A DNA stretch of 64,000 bases from Thuidium tamariscinum (GCA_947034885.2 OX344750.2:11526053-11590052), one strand, 5' to 3'; shown: positions 49,101 to 62,263, counted from the stretch's first letter. Numbers and translations are program-made. Notes: a model not told the origin generated them from the sequence alone.

Positions 49101-49529
49101 CGTTTGCGAACCACCAGATGAACAAACCGGACACCACTTCTCGGCTTCAACGTGACAATGTTCTGTGTCATCTAGTAATTGGTTCTGCTGCCTCAACAGG
49201 GCACTGCTGAACCATGTTGGAGGGCCACCAGCCCTTCCACTGCTTGGATCTTCATTTTCAAGAAGATGACTGTCTTCATCTTCTGAATCCCTTGGTCGAT
49301 CCTTTCCGTCATTCTCAGTTTTAGGTACGGTTGAACCAAGCTGATGGTTTCGGGGCAAATCTATATCCTTGCGACTTCCATCTTTAGCAAACTGGCTATC
49401 TTGATAATTTTCTGCATGATCGCTACCAAGAGGATCTTGCCTTTGTGTGAACCTTGAGCTTTCCCATAGCTCGGGAAACTCCCCTTGCTGCAGGGACACG
49501 TCTTGGGACAAATTATTGTCGAAAGTCAT
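46144..49529 (-). CDS. KNOX2: Class II KNOX homeodomain transcription factor
   Basis: A nuclear TALE homeodomain regulator; class II KNOX genes in land plants act in diploid-phase development and pair with BELL proteins. Six minus-strand exons join in frame: 48822-49529, 48362-48631, 47806-47926, 47170-47360, 46633-46764 and 46144-46290, giving 522 residues. The N-terminal 236 residues are Gln/Asp/Ser-rich and unconserved. KNOX1 follows ([21 protein letters not shown]), then KNOX2 ([15 protein letters not shown] to [15 protein letters not shown]), an acidic linker [15 protein letters not shown] ([18 protein letters not shown]) and the homeodomain ([53 protein letters not shown]) with the TALE Pro-Tyr-Pro loop and WFINQRKRN helix. 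GATMSD and RKRRAGKLP mark class II. The fourth intron uses a GC donor (CAG/GCAAGC at 47169). The start is the ATG at 49527-49529. All other introns are GT-AG. Confidence 0.96.
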
Positions 49530-52300
49530 CCTAAGAAAACGTCAATAGAAAAATCGGGCTTCTCCGCACTTCTTCGAGGCAGCACTAGAATTCTGCATTA
49601 CAGCAGGTACACAAGATATCATTTTAATTTTCACCTGGACACAACAGAGACGAAGGATATCGTTTTCATTTTCATCTGGACACAAAATTCTGGAACTTAA
49701 ATGTGATATTAAAGTCTTAAACATCAGAATAAACATCGCATCACTGATAACCGTGATCAAAATGGTCTAATTTGCAATCTGCAAGCTGAATGGATCTTCT
49801 AAATCGCACGGGAACTTTACGCAGCTACTCAATTCGCCAATCTTAAGAAAGAAACCCACAACAAGATTTTCCCTTTTAAATGCACTTATGCTAGCTCCTC
49901 CGACGTGAATTTGACTGTACTTCAGAATATCCCACGCCAGTCACTTGAAAATATGTCGTGGACTGTCATTGACAGGATCTTCACCCTTCTGCAACTGCTG
50001 TCGAGTTGAAGTATTAATGGTCTGAGGGAAAATTTAGACAATTGTAAATTATCTTCTGCTAATGAACACTGTCTGGTAGATCTAACACAAATGATATTCT
50101 GAAACTATCAATATTAGAGGATGAAAGCAAGTCTTAGTGTTATTTATTACTACCAAATTGAAATCCTAATATATAATAATGCCGACACCAAATATTTTCA
50201 ATTAAGGTACGTTTAAAAGGAATCATATATTTCTGTCAACTCCAAAAGCTAGATCTATGGAAAATATTTAATTCTAAAGATCGCTATCTTATACTGATTA
50301 CATTATCTATTAAATGTTCTGGAAATGAAGGTTTAAGATTCCAGCCCCCAATAGTCCTCTATTTTCCGAACCGTCAACTAGTCCTCCCGATCGACAGTTC
50401 GTGAAAGTTCGTATAAGCGAGGACGAAAGTCAAACCCGGTCAGCACAGGAGGATTAGGAGCGCATAGGATGAAGTGGCAAAGAACAGACGAATAAGCATG
50501 TGATTGCGACACAACGTAGCAACTCGCAGGGAACCTGGACCGGCGTTCTTGGTTGCACACTTGAACGAAAGAAAACAGAGTCTGCGGAAAAATCTGGAAG
50601 CACAGTGAACAGCAGACGAAATTTAGAAATGTAAGATGTAAGGTATTTTGTAGAAATCTACTCTCTTGATCCTGTTAATCCGAAGTCATCTCTTCCTAAG
50701 CATATGAAAATGAGCTCTCCCAGTCTCCTTGCGAAATTCTATAGCTAGCCTACCGGTGGAACATCTAAAGGTCGGGCAGGTAAGGTTATCTGCACTCTAT
50801 CACGATGGTCAAGTGAAATCTTCTTGCGCAGTCTAATGAAAACCTGATCACTCGAGCTAGCAAACCTACTTAATTTAGAACGGTTTCAAGAAAATTGGAG
50901 AAGGTCATCGCAACAGAGCATCGCTCTGCAGACCTCTCGGGGTAGGATGGCAGCTGATCGATTACACGACATTCGGGCTTGAGCTTCACAAGATTATCGT
51001 TTATAGAAGGGCGAAACAACGAGATCATACATGTATCTGCCTGCTTTCAGCGGTTCACAACAACCTCATGAACAACTCTGCAAACTGCTGATAATTAAGC
51101 TAATTCACAACCGTCATAGTTAACAACACTACCTCGTGAAGCAAGTTGCAAAAAAATCTTTTCTACATGGGGTGATCAATCTTCTTAGACTCGACAACGG
51201 AGCAGATCTTACAATAGAGAGGGAAACTCGAACCAAGAAATTGTCCATTTCATTTTCGCAAGCACTGACGTACGACAGAAGCAAACGTACTCAGCATCCA
51301 AAACAGGGAGCTCCAGGCATGTCTACTGAGTAAAGCTCACCACAACAGGGGAATGCGTCGTCTGAAGCCAACCATTTCAATTTCAATCAACACGAAGGGC
51401 CAGGCATCATCGCTCATATCCGGCAAGACTTACAGCACTTCGTACGCGCTACTGCTTCAACATTCACTAGTACCGGCCTCTGTTGAAAGCTATTCGCCCA
51501 CGTACACCCAGAATCACGCACACCAGATGCAAAGTCCTACTCTTTAGCCGACCAAGAACATTTTCATTCAGCATCAAGAGCTAGCCAGGCATTTCCGCTC
51601 TCATCGTGGAAGACAACAAGTACTTCGTCCTACTGCTTCAGCAGAACTCATCTGATCGTAGCCAACCATCACAAATTCATTCTGCACGAAGAGCCAGAAA
51701 CACGTCGTGCAAGACAGTTCTACGTACTCCTACAGCTTCAACAATGTACCTGTCTTGAAAACGCTCAGTCACAACTCGTGACGCGAGAGATGCAGAGTCC
51801 AAGATCCAGCGCTCAATTCAACGTCGACAAACAGGGCTTGCCTCCGATCTCGTTCAAACCATGTGTGAACAGTTGCTGCGGGAGGAGAAGAAAGAGCTCA
51901 TACAGACAGTCGAAGATGTCCCTGGCGCCCGCCCTGGCGTCGCATGGTGTTCACAAGAACAGCGATAGCCGGGGCAATAGTTGGTCGATTGCGAGTCGGG
52001 AAACGGCAGCAGAGGGAGCGGAAGCCACGGCACCATGTGCGGGAGGCAGGGAGAGCACGACGCAGATCTTGAATTGACAGGGTGATCTGAGAATACAGTG
52101 AAGAGTTTGGTGAGCAAGGCTGAGACGCAACGAAGACGTCTTCACCTCTCTCTTTGTGTACTGCACCAGCTAGCCTTTCCGTGAGTGACAACGACGGCTG
52201 CTCAGCCCCTGACCACGCCCTCCCTCACTACTCATTAGTCGCTACTCCCCTCTCTAAGTACTCTGATTGCAGTAGTCCCCTCGACACTGTTTATGAGATT
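49530..52300 (-). other. Probable long 5' leader and promoter region of KNOX2
   Basis: Composition is clearly GC-richer than the spacer beyond 52300, especially at 50900-52260, yet no open frame on either strand carries a recognisable motif. The simplest reading is a long untranslated leader, possibly with an intron, and the promoter, with transcription beginning near 52200. CT-rich runs occur at 52200-52260. A separate short gene cannot be excluded. Confidence 0.4.
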
Positions 52301-52789
52301 TAGCGTCACTCAGTGTTTTAGTGTGTATACACAATTAGTGAAGTAATTTAAGAACTTAACTCTTTGAAAATCGTGGGCTAAAAATAAAGCAGAAGCACTG
52401 CTCGCAAGTTACCTTTGACGTATCTGTGCATAGCACTTTCAAAATTTGTTATTGTGTTAGAATGCAAAGAGCTTGTGTGCTTAATACAGTGTTGGTCATT
52501 GTCCTTTGGTCCAAACCAAAAATTGCACTCTTGGGCATTTGTTGTCCAACTCCACCATCATGTGTAATTTTTCATTATAGCAGATGCAGCCTAATGTTAT
52601 ACATTTTAATAGGTAAATGATCTATCTATGAATCTTTAAGCAGTAAATGATTGGAAAATGTGGAATTATATTGTTTTATCAACTTAAAGTGACCCCATTT
52701 TGGCACTTTTTTGAAAATGGAATTTTAAGAAATTATTAACAATTCTATCGAGGTATCCACTTCTTTCTTGTCATATTTATATTTATATG

Positions 52790-53088
52790 TAGCTTATCTG
52801 ACTATATCAACTATCCAATCTTCAACAAATCCACCACATTTATGAGACCCACTACTTGGTAGCTTGTCAGACTATGCCTACTGTCCATTCCTATCTTCAA
52901 TAAATTCACCACATCATAAACACACACTACTTTGTAGTATATTGAATTGCACCAACTATCCATTCATATCTTCAATACTTGATCTTCCGTATCATAGACA
53001 CCTATTATTTAGTAGCTTATTGGATTGTACCAACTGTCCATTTTTATTTGCAATAAATTCACAACATCATAGACAACCACTAGAGTTT
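52790..53088. repeat. Degenerate 75-bp satellite, about four units
   Basis: Four successive segments of 74-77 bp each follow the order TAGCTTATTGGATT, ACCAACTATCCATTC, TATCTTCAATAAATTCAC, CATCATAGACACC, ACTA. Further worn pieces appear near 53390, 53560 and 54311, the last two on either side of an inserted element. The open frame spanning the array only reflects the repetition. Confidence 0.8.
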
Positions 53089-53568
53089 GCTATCAATTAA
53101 TAGAAATCAAGTAAGATTTGAAATAATGTAAAAATATAAAGAAAGTGAAAGGATACAATTGCTATCACATTTCATCACATGCAAAATATAATTATTTAGT
53201 GTGTTTATTCCAATGTGATTTTTTTGAAAGTACTGGCAAATGTAGAAATATATTCTTTCATCAAATTCAAGTGATTGCTATATTGGAACTTTTGGAAAAT
53301 GGAATTTAAAAAAATTGCTTCCAACCACATAAAGCTATATTTTTCCTTCTTGTTATGTTAGTGCTATGTACAAACATATGTACATAGAAGCTTATTGGGC
53401 TATACCAAAAAGATTGATAGAAACACTACGTTTCATCAAAATACTATTATTGTTATTTTAGCAATTTCTGAAAAATGAAAATTCTTTTGTTGACAATCCC
53501 TCTTGACAACCATTGCTAGTAGTTGTCTTTCATCTTGTCACCTTTGTGCTACTTAAAAGCTTATAGAT

Positions 53569-54302
53569 GGGTCATTGCAAGAAACACCTGTCCTATTTGT
53601 TGCGTTTTGCAACAATACTCATGAATTTTTTAGGTGTACTATAAAATTAGAAAACTAATTTTTTAAAAATTTGAAAAATAGGAATAATGTATATACCTCT
53701 AAAATGAAGGTTTTCATCGAAGGAAATTGATAGAAAAATTCTCTAAGTAGGAGAACTTGAAAAGTGCCAAATCTCAAGAAAATAGGTATTTTGATTCAAA
53801 AATTAGGAAAAAAAAGTAAAAAAAAGTATTTTCAAAAAATAAAAAGTGAACATTTGCAACAACTTTATGGAGATGGTCATTCACAAAAAAAACCACCAAA
53901 ATAATATTTTATATGTTTCAAAATACAAGCAGAAGGGAGCTCACTTTGTAGACCTCTATACCTCACAAAATTAACTTTTTCTTAAAATCCTTCCCTGGAG
54001 AGCTAGAAATCTACTAGAAGACCATCTCATCCAAATTTCATCTCAAAATCATTAAAAAAAGGTATAGCTTAGGTACTAAAAACCCCTAAACTATCAAGTG
54101 TGACATCCAATTGGGGTTTATTTTTGGATAGTAAAATATTTTTGAAAATTATGAAAAAATCAAGGAAGGTGTATAATAGTTATGAGTACCTTTCCTATAA
54201 ATCTTGAATCATTTGGAGCTAAAACACAAAAGTTATGGCCAAAAAACTGATCAGCATGCAACGTGTGACACAAAATAGTACAGGTGTTTCTTGCAATGAC
54301 CC
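53569..54302. mobile_element. Short element of the large-element family
   Basis: A 734-bp element with inverted ends: GGGTCATTGCAAGAAACACC at both, continuing as TGTCCTATT on one side and TGTACTATT on the other. The internal block CTAAGTAGGAGAACTTGAAAAG is the complement of blocks in the elements at 9.8 and 10.3 kb. It interrupts the 75-bp satellite, whose sequence resumes at about 54311. No clean target duplication was found. Confidence 0.85.
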
Positions 54303-56060
54303 AGAATATACAAGTTGCATATTCCTATCCTCTATTAATTCACTACATAAAACCATCTACTGGAGTTTATTATCAATTCACAAATGTCAAGTAGATTTGA
54401 AAAATACAAAAATTTTAATAGGTAAAAGGACACAATTACAATTACAAATTCACACCATCGCATGCAAAAGATATAATTAGTATATTTATTTGGCACATGA
54501 TAATTTTTTTTAAATTATCAAAATTTAAATAAGGAAAAAAAGACAAAATTGTGGCACCCTTTCATAACACATAAAATTTGAAAAATATTAAAGGGCTAGA
54601 TTCTATCCCTTCACAATAGCTATTATATAAAGTCAATACTATTGTTTTATAATCAATTTTTTAAAATAATATTATATTTAAAGATTAGTCATTAAATTTT
54701 TAAATTAAAATAAATTTTATGAATAATATTGATCAGTGATTACAATATTGGCAATTTATAACATGTAAATATCTTTGAAACTAATTTTTCATTATTTTTT
54801 TCTTAAAATTCAAAAGTATCTTTTCATTTAAATTCAAGATAATTTGTATTTAATTTAATTATATATTCTAATTATAATTTGAAAATCAAACTCAACATTA
54901 TTTTAACAACATTCCAAACACGGATGTGTTGTGACTAGGTGCTTCAACCAATTGAAAGTTGAAAGTAAGGCAAGTATACCTATATTGAATCACTTAAGAA
55001 ACTTTGTAATGGATTATGAGTAACGTGAGGCAATTCAAATTTTTACCAAGTGAAAACATAGAAAATATGGAGATTGCACTTTTTTCTTAATTTTATTCCC
55101 AAAATTGAAATAACTACAAATTTTGGGAACCAAAAAATACTCACAATCTATAGCTGATGTCTAGACTCTTTTTATTTCAATATTTGAAGAATTACTTCCT
55201 GCTTACAACTTCCTACTTTCACTACAAGGAAAAAGGGTCCAAATTGACAAATCTTTGATAACAAAATGTCCAAGATGGCAAAGTCCACATTTTTCAATTC
55301 AATTTATGTCATTTTCTTGAATTTTGCACTATTTGTCAATTTCTTCTTGTATTGAAGAGTTTGTACATATAAGGGGTTGTCTATACTTACTATCCAACAT
55401 GGCTACATCAGTAATTTACAAAAAATTACAAAGTAAGATAGAACCAATAATAACAATGTGAAACTTGAAATTCTACCAATTTGAGTATAAGTAACATAAT
55501 CCTAGCAACATCATGTGTTCATTTTACGTAGATTTTAGATGTTGTTAATAGATAAAATTCTATTCAAGGTCTATTGTACCAAAGCTATCCCTAGATGATT
55601 TAGCTTTGTCTAAGTTATTCCCCCCCCCCCCCCCCAAACCCTAACTCATGACATCCTTAAGCAATTCTACTAATTTAAGATTAACAAGTATAATTGTTGT
55701 CACAACCTTATCCATTTGTTTCCCCAATTGTTGCCTCCTAATACCAATCTTGGTTCTACATACATAAGTTTTTACTCCTTTTTGGTTGTCATAGATTCGA
55801 CCAAACTTTACCATATTGTTGAATCCAATGCTAGTGCCTTTTAAGGATTGTGGTTCTAGTTTGCCATTGAAGGCTATTTGTAGTATTGTTGGAAGAATTT
55901 AGTCCTTTTTGCAATGAATTTGTTTGTATTTGTTTGCTCAATGGACTTGCTAAAGGTTTAGTTTAGAAGGCTTAGGATGCTAGAAAATAACTTGGGATTT
56001 TAGGGTTTGTTATATTGGAAAATTTTAGGGTCCAAGTCTTCTTTTTGCATTTTTGTATTA
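54303..56060. other. AT-rich spacer with a poly-C run
   Basis: No gene. A run of 16 C residues lies at 55620-55635. The remainder is AT-rich without recognisable features, apart from a fragment of the 75-bp satellite at its left end. Confidence 0.5.
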
Positions 56061-56350
56061 GGTGAATGCAAGAAACACTTGTACTATTTGTTGTGTTTCG
56101 TCACACTCTAGTTTTTTATTTTTATTTTGGCCATAACTTTTGTGTTTTAGCTCCAAATGACTCAAAATTTATAGGAAAGCTAGTCATAGCTATTATGTAT
56201 CTATAATGAATTTTAGAGATTTTTCAAAAAATTATTTATTATTTCTAAATAGCCCCAAAAATTTCTTACTATACTCAATTTTGTGTGTTCTTTATTTTTT
56301 TCATAAATTAGTCTTCCTATTTTTTTGTCCTTTGTTTTGATTTGAATGTC
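56061..56350 (+). mobile_element. Truncated element of the large-element family
   Basis: Begins GGTGAATGCAAGAAACACTT and for about 180 bp matches the complement of the right part of the element at 53569-54302 (shared GGCCATAACTTTTGTGTTTT, then AGCTCCAAATGA). No matching right end is present in the following sequence, so it is a 5' fragment. The right limit is approximate. Confidence 0.7.
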
Positions 56351-56511
56351 ATGAGTTCGACCTGTACTTTTTGGTGCAATGAACTTGCAAATCTGTTGCT
56401 ATCCAATGCTTAAAGTCTTCACTGTGGTAGATTTGCTTTAATTTTACAAAACCGTCATTATTATTTTCTAATACTTGGGTGTACACTGTGCTTTACTAGC
56501 AGATTCTCTCA

Positions 56512-58690
56512 ATGGCAAAGAGGCAAAAATCAATCCGGGACTCCTACTTTGGGAGATCACGGAAAGTAGATTCTTCAGATCTGCCATCTTCCGCAAGTGA
56601 CAACGTGAGATCACTTGACAGCCCAAGTATGGATCAACTAGCCCCTTCCGAGGCTGAACTAGCCAGATCTTTGTGGAAAAAACAATGGGCCATTCAATTC
56701 GACTGGCTGCATTTTTCTGCCTGGGAGGGCAAACTGTATTGCAAAGTTTGTAAAGACAAGGGGGGCAGGGGGCCCCTTAGTCTATGCAAAGGAGGGGTCA
56801 AATTTTTTTAAGGTGAGTGCGTTTGTAGACCATTCTCATTCAAATGAACATCACAAGCTTGCCTAGGCCAACAACAGTGGAGAGAAAATCATGGAGAAAG
56901 CAATTTTGACTAGACAATGGGCTTGTGACGAGGCTTTGCACACCCTATTCCAAGTTGCATATTTTACAGAAAAGCAATCTCTTCCTTATTCAAAGTTCCC
57001 TGCATCCTGTAAATTGTTGGTATTTGTAAAAGTTCCCATCATAGCTAGCATGTACCAAAATGAAAAAGCTTTTAGTGATTTTGTTTGGTACATATCTGTA
57101 GTAATCTAGAAGAAAAGTATTTGTAGGATTCACGATTCTCCATTCTTTAGCATTATGATTGATGAATCTACAAATATAAGTGCTATTGAACATCTTATCA
57201 TATTTGCTACAATTGTAGAGGAGGATTTGCTTGTAATAGTTTTTTTTAGGTCTACTACAACTAGATGGTGGCAAAAATGACTCTGCTTCAATTTTCGCGC
57301 GTGTAATATCTCAATTGCAACTGTAGATTTTAGATTTGTGCAAGTTTGTGGCTTTTGGCAATGATGGAGCTAGTAGCATGGTAGGCTGCAACACTAGTGT
57401 TTCAACATGATTCCGCAATGAGGTAAACCTATTCCTCTTGGTAGTTCATTGTATAGCTCATTGCACTAACCTTGCTATCTTAGATGCTGCTAAAGCACCG
57501 GGCTGTAAAGTTTTGTCCATTGAAATAGACTCCTTAATTACTTCAATTTCAGGGTTCTTCCACAAGTTAGGTAAGCGCAAGCATGCACTCATGGTCTTGC
57601 AGGAGCACTTGTTTGATTGAAAGAAACCTATGAAGCAGTATTACAAAATTTGTTGATTGAGTAGGTAGCAAGCATTCACTACCTTGTGTAATTCATCGAA
57701 ATCTATTCTGATTTTTTTCATGAGGTTGATGAGAGTGATTCCGCTATTGCAAAATCTGTTTGAAAAATTTCGGTGAGTTCAAGTATATCTACATCTTGTT
57801 GTTTTTTTGCTAACATTCAATCCTTAGCCATATTGTCTAAGGTATTTTAGTTGAAGTTTGTTGATGTTACAACTATAGGCAACATTGTGCGTGTTGAGAT
57901 AGCTCAAATTTGAATGATGTTCATTATTAATTCGTGTGATTTGAATGTTGATGTCTTAAATGAATCCACTAATTATCATATTTTGCCTGATTACGGTCCT
58001 CATGGTGGATACTTGAGGAGGCTGCAATTTCAAGTGAGGGGATCTATGTTCTACAGTTTTTAGATGAAGCGTTCTAGGCTTGGCACTAACTTAGAGGAGG
58101 CATTGACATTCCAAAAGAATTTTGCAAAGGCTATTTGTTGTGCCCTTGATGTACATTACAATGACAATGATTTGATCTCTTATTTCAAGATTTTGAATCC
58201 AACTAATATGCCTTCAAGATAAGTGGGCTTACAGAATTGGTATATCTGTGAATTGGACACATTATTGGGCCATTATGGGGTGGACCGCTCACATGGAGGC
58301 TTCAAACTCCGTCCTCTTGTAGACCCTGTAGTATATAAACATGAATTTCTGACCTTTAAACTTTAGTGCACTACAAAATGGGGTGATAAAAATTTTAGGG
58401 ACTTATGGGGCATGATAACTTGGAATCATGCTTTACAAAAATGGTACTCTAACATCTTTATTCTTGCAGAATTAGTTCGTGTGTAGTGTGTTTCTACAAC
58501 ATGTGAGTGTGCTTTTAGTGTATAGAGTTTGATCAAAACTAGAGTTAGAAACAGGTTGGGTAGTAAAAATCTTGAGGCAATGCTATAAATTGCCTTGGAA
58601 GGGCCAAATGAAGCTATAGATGACATTATTAGTGATGCTATCCTACTTTAGAAGAATGACAGTAAGTATTGTTTTTTATATGATAACCCC
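56512..58690 (+). pseudogene. Decayed hAT transposase with TTF-type zinc finger
   Basis: The ATG at 56512 opens a frame (MAKRQKSIRDSYF start) with a TTF-type zinc finger split by a frameshift near 56811: LYCKVCKDKG, then FVDHSHSNEHHKLA. Downstream, broken frames carry SPFFSIMIDEST, a block near FFHKLGKRKHALMVLQ, and the C-terminal hAT dimerisation region STTCECAFSV, SLIKTRVRNRLGSKNLEAML and EGPNEAIDDII. TAG and TAA interrupt that last region where Gln codons would be expected, alongside many other stops. The order and motifs match the ZNF862/KIAA1586-like hAT group. It is not functional. The terminal repeats were not found. Confidence 0.85.
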
Positions 58691-58841
58691 TCTTTTTACT
58701 TGAATTCCCCTAATAGACCGAGTTTGAGTGATGCCACTTGTTCATTTAGGGCAGTTGATACTAACAATAGTAGTACACAGATTTCTTGATTTTCAATACT
58801 AACCAACCTTTGGAAAATACTTCGACCCTTTTGGGGTCCTT

Positions 58842-59080
58842 GCACAGTTGCTAGTATGTGAGCATAGAAGTGTGAGCTTGTGAGCCTCAAAGATGATATA
58901 CCTCTAGTATAGGTACTTAAACTATAGAAACCTTCTATGATAAGAGTGTATTTATACTATAGGTACCTATATTATAGGCATTTCTACTATAAACACTTTC
59001 AAAGGTGGTAGTATATCTACTTATATACATATTAGAAGCTCACATGCTCACATGTTCACGCTCACACGCTAGCATCATTG
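58842..59080. mobile_element. 239-bp MITE with 10-bp target duplication
   Basis: GGGGTCCTTG occurs at 58832-58841 and 59081-59090. The ends match as inverted repeats: CACAGTTGCTAGTATGTGAGC on the left, and CAATGATGCTAGCGTGTGAGC as the complement of the right end, 16 of 21 identical. The host sequence is a dispersed repeat whose uninterrupted relative at about 23975-24110 shows the empty site. A 9-10-bp duplication suggests a Mutator-type element. Confidence 0.85.
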
Positions 59081-59352
59081 GGGGTCCTTGTATTTTTTGA
59101 AGGCTATATCCTTGGCCCTAAAATGGTAGGGGCTTTGCCAAATTCAATTCCTGCTATGGATATTTTTTAGACAAAAAATAGAGAGAATTTTGGATCCTAA
59201 ATACTTGGAAGAAAAAAAATAGGGAATAAATGACAAGGAGACTTAAAGGAAAAAAATTGGGGAAGGAATAAAAATCCACCACCAAAACCCAAAACTAGCC
59301 CCATTTTAGAAATTTAGGAAAGTGGATAAATGAAAACAAAAATGTTGGTTAA

Positions 59353-59712
59353 TTACCTAACTATATTAGAAAATTGGGGATGCCAACTGATAAAATTTGC
59401 ACTTTCTAGGTCTACTTCCGGGTAAAAATTGAAAAATCTGAGCCACTTATTCAAAGCTAGGAAATTGTCCATTTTCTCTACAAAACTCCCCGGACTGTCT
59501 TCCAGGAAGAGCACCCTCCCGTCTGATGGAAATGATGCCCATTGTCGCATCACCAAGCTGGGGACTGTCGGGGCTTGCCTGCGCAATTGATGGCGAGATT
59601 GAAGGGGTGAAGCGACTTGCCACCAACTCGGCCAGGCTTGCCTCATTGTCACTCCAGTTTCCAACAAGATCAACCCCAACTCTCTATGGTAAATAATTGT
59701 TTGCTGGGCCAT
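59353..59712 (-). CDS. Unrecognised 119-residue open frame
   Basis: An ATG-initiated minus-strand frame of 119 residues in a locally GC-richer patch, Trp/Gln/Leu-rich at the start with LVMRQWASFPSDGRVLFLED in the middle. I recognise no family. It may be a fragment of an old transposon or gene. Neighbouring sequence to 59900 on the same strand shows no obvious upstream exon. Confidence 0.25.
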   Translation of the reverse strand: MAQQTIIYHRELGLILLETGVTMRQAWPSWWQVASPLQSRHQLRRQAPTVPSLVMRQWASFPSDGRVLFLEDSPGSFVEKMDNFLALNKWLRFFNFYPEVDLESANFISWHPQFSNIVR

Positions 59713-59899
59713 CAGGAAGATGATTGGTAATATTCAGTTCTAGGTGCACTTGGAAACTTATCCATTCAGTTGGCAAGTGATAAGACGAGCATGCTCAATT
59801 TGTCACCCTGCGTTGGAGTGCTCAACTGAAACCAATTCAATTTGTGAAGCAGTACGGTGGAAGCACCTAAAACTGTCCAAATAAGGAATTCAGCATAGT

Positions 59900-62263
59900 T
59901 GGAGGCAGCTTTTTCTTAAAATGATATTTTTCTAGTATTCACAAGTGAAAATCATGAATATTAAAAAAAAAAAAGATTTTTTGAATGTTGTATGTAATTT
60001 CTCTGATTTTTCAAAGTGTTGGCTCCCTAGACCACTAAAATTGTGCAATAGGTGCACCCGAAAACTAAACCCTGCTAAAATCAGCAGTGAGACAGTTAGA
60101 TATTTATATGTGTCTTTGAAATGTGTCAGCCAATTAGAATCAAGTATGTAGCGAACTGATTATGGGAACTCTACTGACACAATTGGGTGAGTCTATATTT
60201 CACTGCAAGGAACACGTTTGGAAATGGGTGATTCTCCGTTAAGCTTAGACTACTAAAGGAAATGCATCCATAATCATCATTACTCATGTTAGGTGCCATT
60301 ATTGAAACCCTAAAATGATACTAACAAAATTAGAACATGAGAGCCAAGGAGAGCTTTACTATTGTTGATTTTCTTAAATGCACCTACAAACAATACCTTT
60401 AAATTTTGTAAATTTATTTATATAGCAAAACACTAAAATAATGATATAAAAATTCGCACTAGAATTCTCAATTATATGCCAATAAAATCCAATAAAAAGG
60501 AATGCTTGTTAAATGAAATTCTAACTATATGTCCTATTGTTATTAATATTAATTAAAGGTGCACTTATCTTATTAGAAATTAAATATTGGTTGCATAAAC
60601 TTGAGGAACTTATCCCAAAAAATTGGTGTAGGTTTCCATTTGAAATCTTCTTGTGAGTATTAGGAACATTTTGCAATATGTCCCAACCTTCTAAGTCCCA
60701 ACCTTCTAAGTCTTGATTTATGGCCAAATAGAAAATATCTTGGATTGTAGGAGTTGAATAAAATTAAATATCAAATGCAAGACTTAGAATTTCATAGTGT
60801 GGAGACCAAAGTCCCAACTTGTCTCATGTTGTACAACAATTAAGTACCCCCAAAATAGATCAAAAAATCAAAAATCCATTTGGAGGCACTTTCAACATCA
60901 AATTTGAATTGGGCAAATTAAGACATGATTTTAACCCATTAGGATATTTAATATCAGGATTTTTTTTTCTCATTTTATATACAAAACAATAGTTGAAACT
61001 TAGAACTAGAGATGGATCTCTACTTTTATAGGATCCAATTTAGCTCCAAGTTTTTAGTGCCCAAACTCTCTAAATATTGCCATATAGACATTTTGGAGAC
61101 TGAAGATCCAAGTTCCAATTTCAAGTCTCCACCTATTACATTGTTAGAATCCAATGGGACTTTGGACTTAAAAAGTGGTATGAAAGGATATTTGTCTCTA
61201 GTCTACATGGTCAACTTTTCTTTTAGTGAACTAATTACTCATGTACATTTGATAGTAATTAGTAGCAAAAGTGTCCCCATGAAGAATCTTCTTGTAGGTC
61301 TTATCTTTGGACTTTGGTCAAGGTAGTCAACTTTTTTATTAGTCAACTAACCAATCACAATATACAAAAATCAATAGCAAAAGTGTCACATGTGGGATCT
61401 TCTTGTAGGTCTTATGTTTAGTCTATGTAATCAAGTTTTCTACTAATGATTAACTAACCAATCATGTACAATAACTAATAGCAAAGTTGTCCCTATAGCA
61501 AATCTAATCTTGGCATGATTTAAATCTTCACTCTATGAAACATTATAATCTACAATCCATTCTTTGATATAGACCTTTACATAGTACAGCTTTTGAAGTA
61601 AATCTTATTCATGTACAATCTTGCCTTGATTGTTCACCTTGTAAATATCAAAGCCTAGAGTCCTTTTTGTATATCTCAAACTCAACACTTTGAAAATTCA
61701 TAGTTTATTTGTTATCATGTCCCCAACAGATGTAAACAAAATCTAAAATCCTATTTGAATTGCCACCAAAATCTATTGGAAACTAAAACAAATTAATGAT
61801 ATGAAGTATGAACCATGCTAAGATACTATTAGGATGTATTCTAAACATGAGGTCGACATACCCCCAAACTACTACTTTTGTTATTGTGCCTTATTACTAT
61901 TATTAGGCCAGTCAAATTTTCATATGTTCTCATTGGCAATTGAAAGGAGGTTTCTCTGCACCAAAGAATGTCACATCTTCATATCATATGCCAAAATTAG
62001 TTACAAAGGATCAAGATTCTTTTTGGTAAAGGTTCTGAGATCACATTTCTTCCACAGAGCTACATTTGTATTTTGAAGATGTACCCAAAACGATGATAGT
62101 GATTTGAGGTGACAAGTGCATTTGGGAGTGCCCATCTTAGTCACCTTGTTAGCATAGGCCTCCATGACATCTGAAATTATGGCCGAGTTTGGATGACACT
62201 GCAATTAAGGTAAACTATTGATGGGAAACCCCACACTAAAAGGGCAGGGAGAACTGACCCCCT
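59900..62263. other. AT-rich spacer, nothing recognised
   Basis: AT-rich sequence with short open frames and no recognised protein, RNA gene or element. A small direct repeat (CCAACCTTCTAAGTC, twice) occurs near 60685-60715. Confidence 0.4.

Noticed and set aside
51778-52077. A 99-residue plus-strand frame upstream of KNOX2
   Set aside because: No start context, partner exon or motif; overlapping frames on the minus strand are equally long, as expected of GC-rich non-coding sequence.
52864-53100. A 78-residue repetitive open frame
   Set aside because: It is a by-product of the 75-bp satellite.
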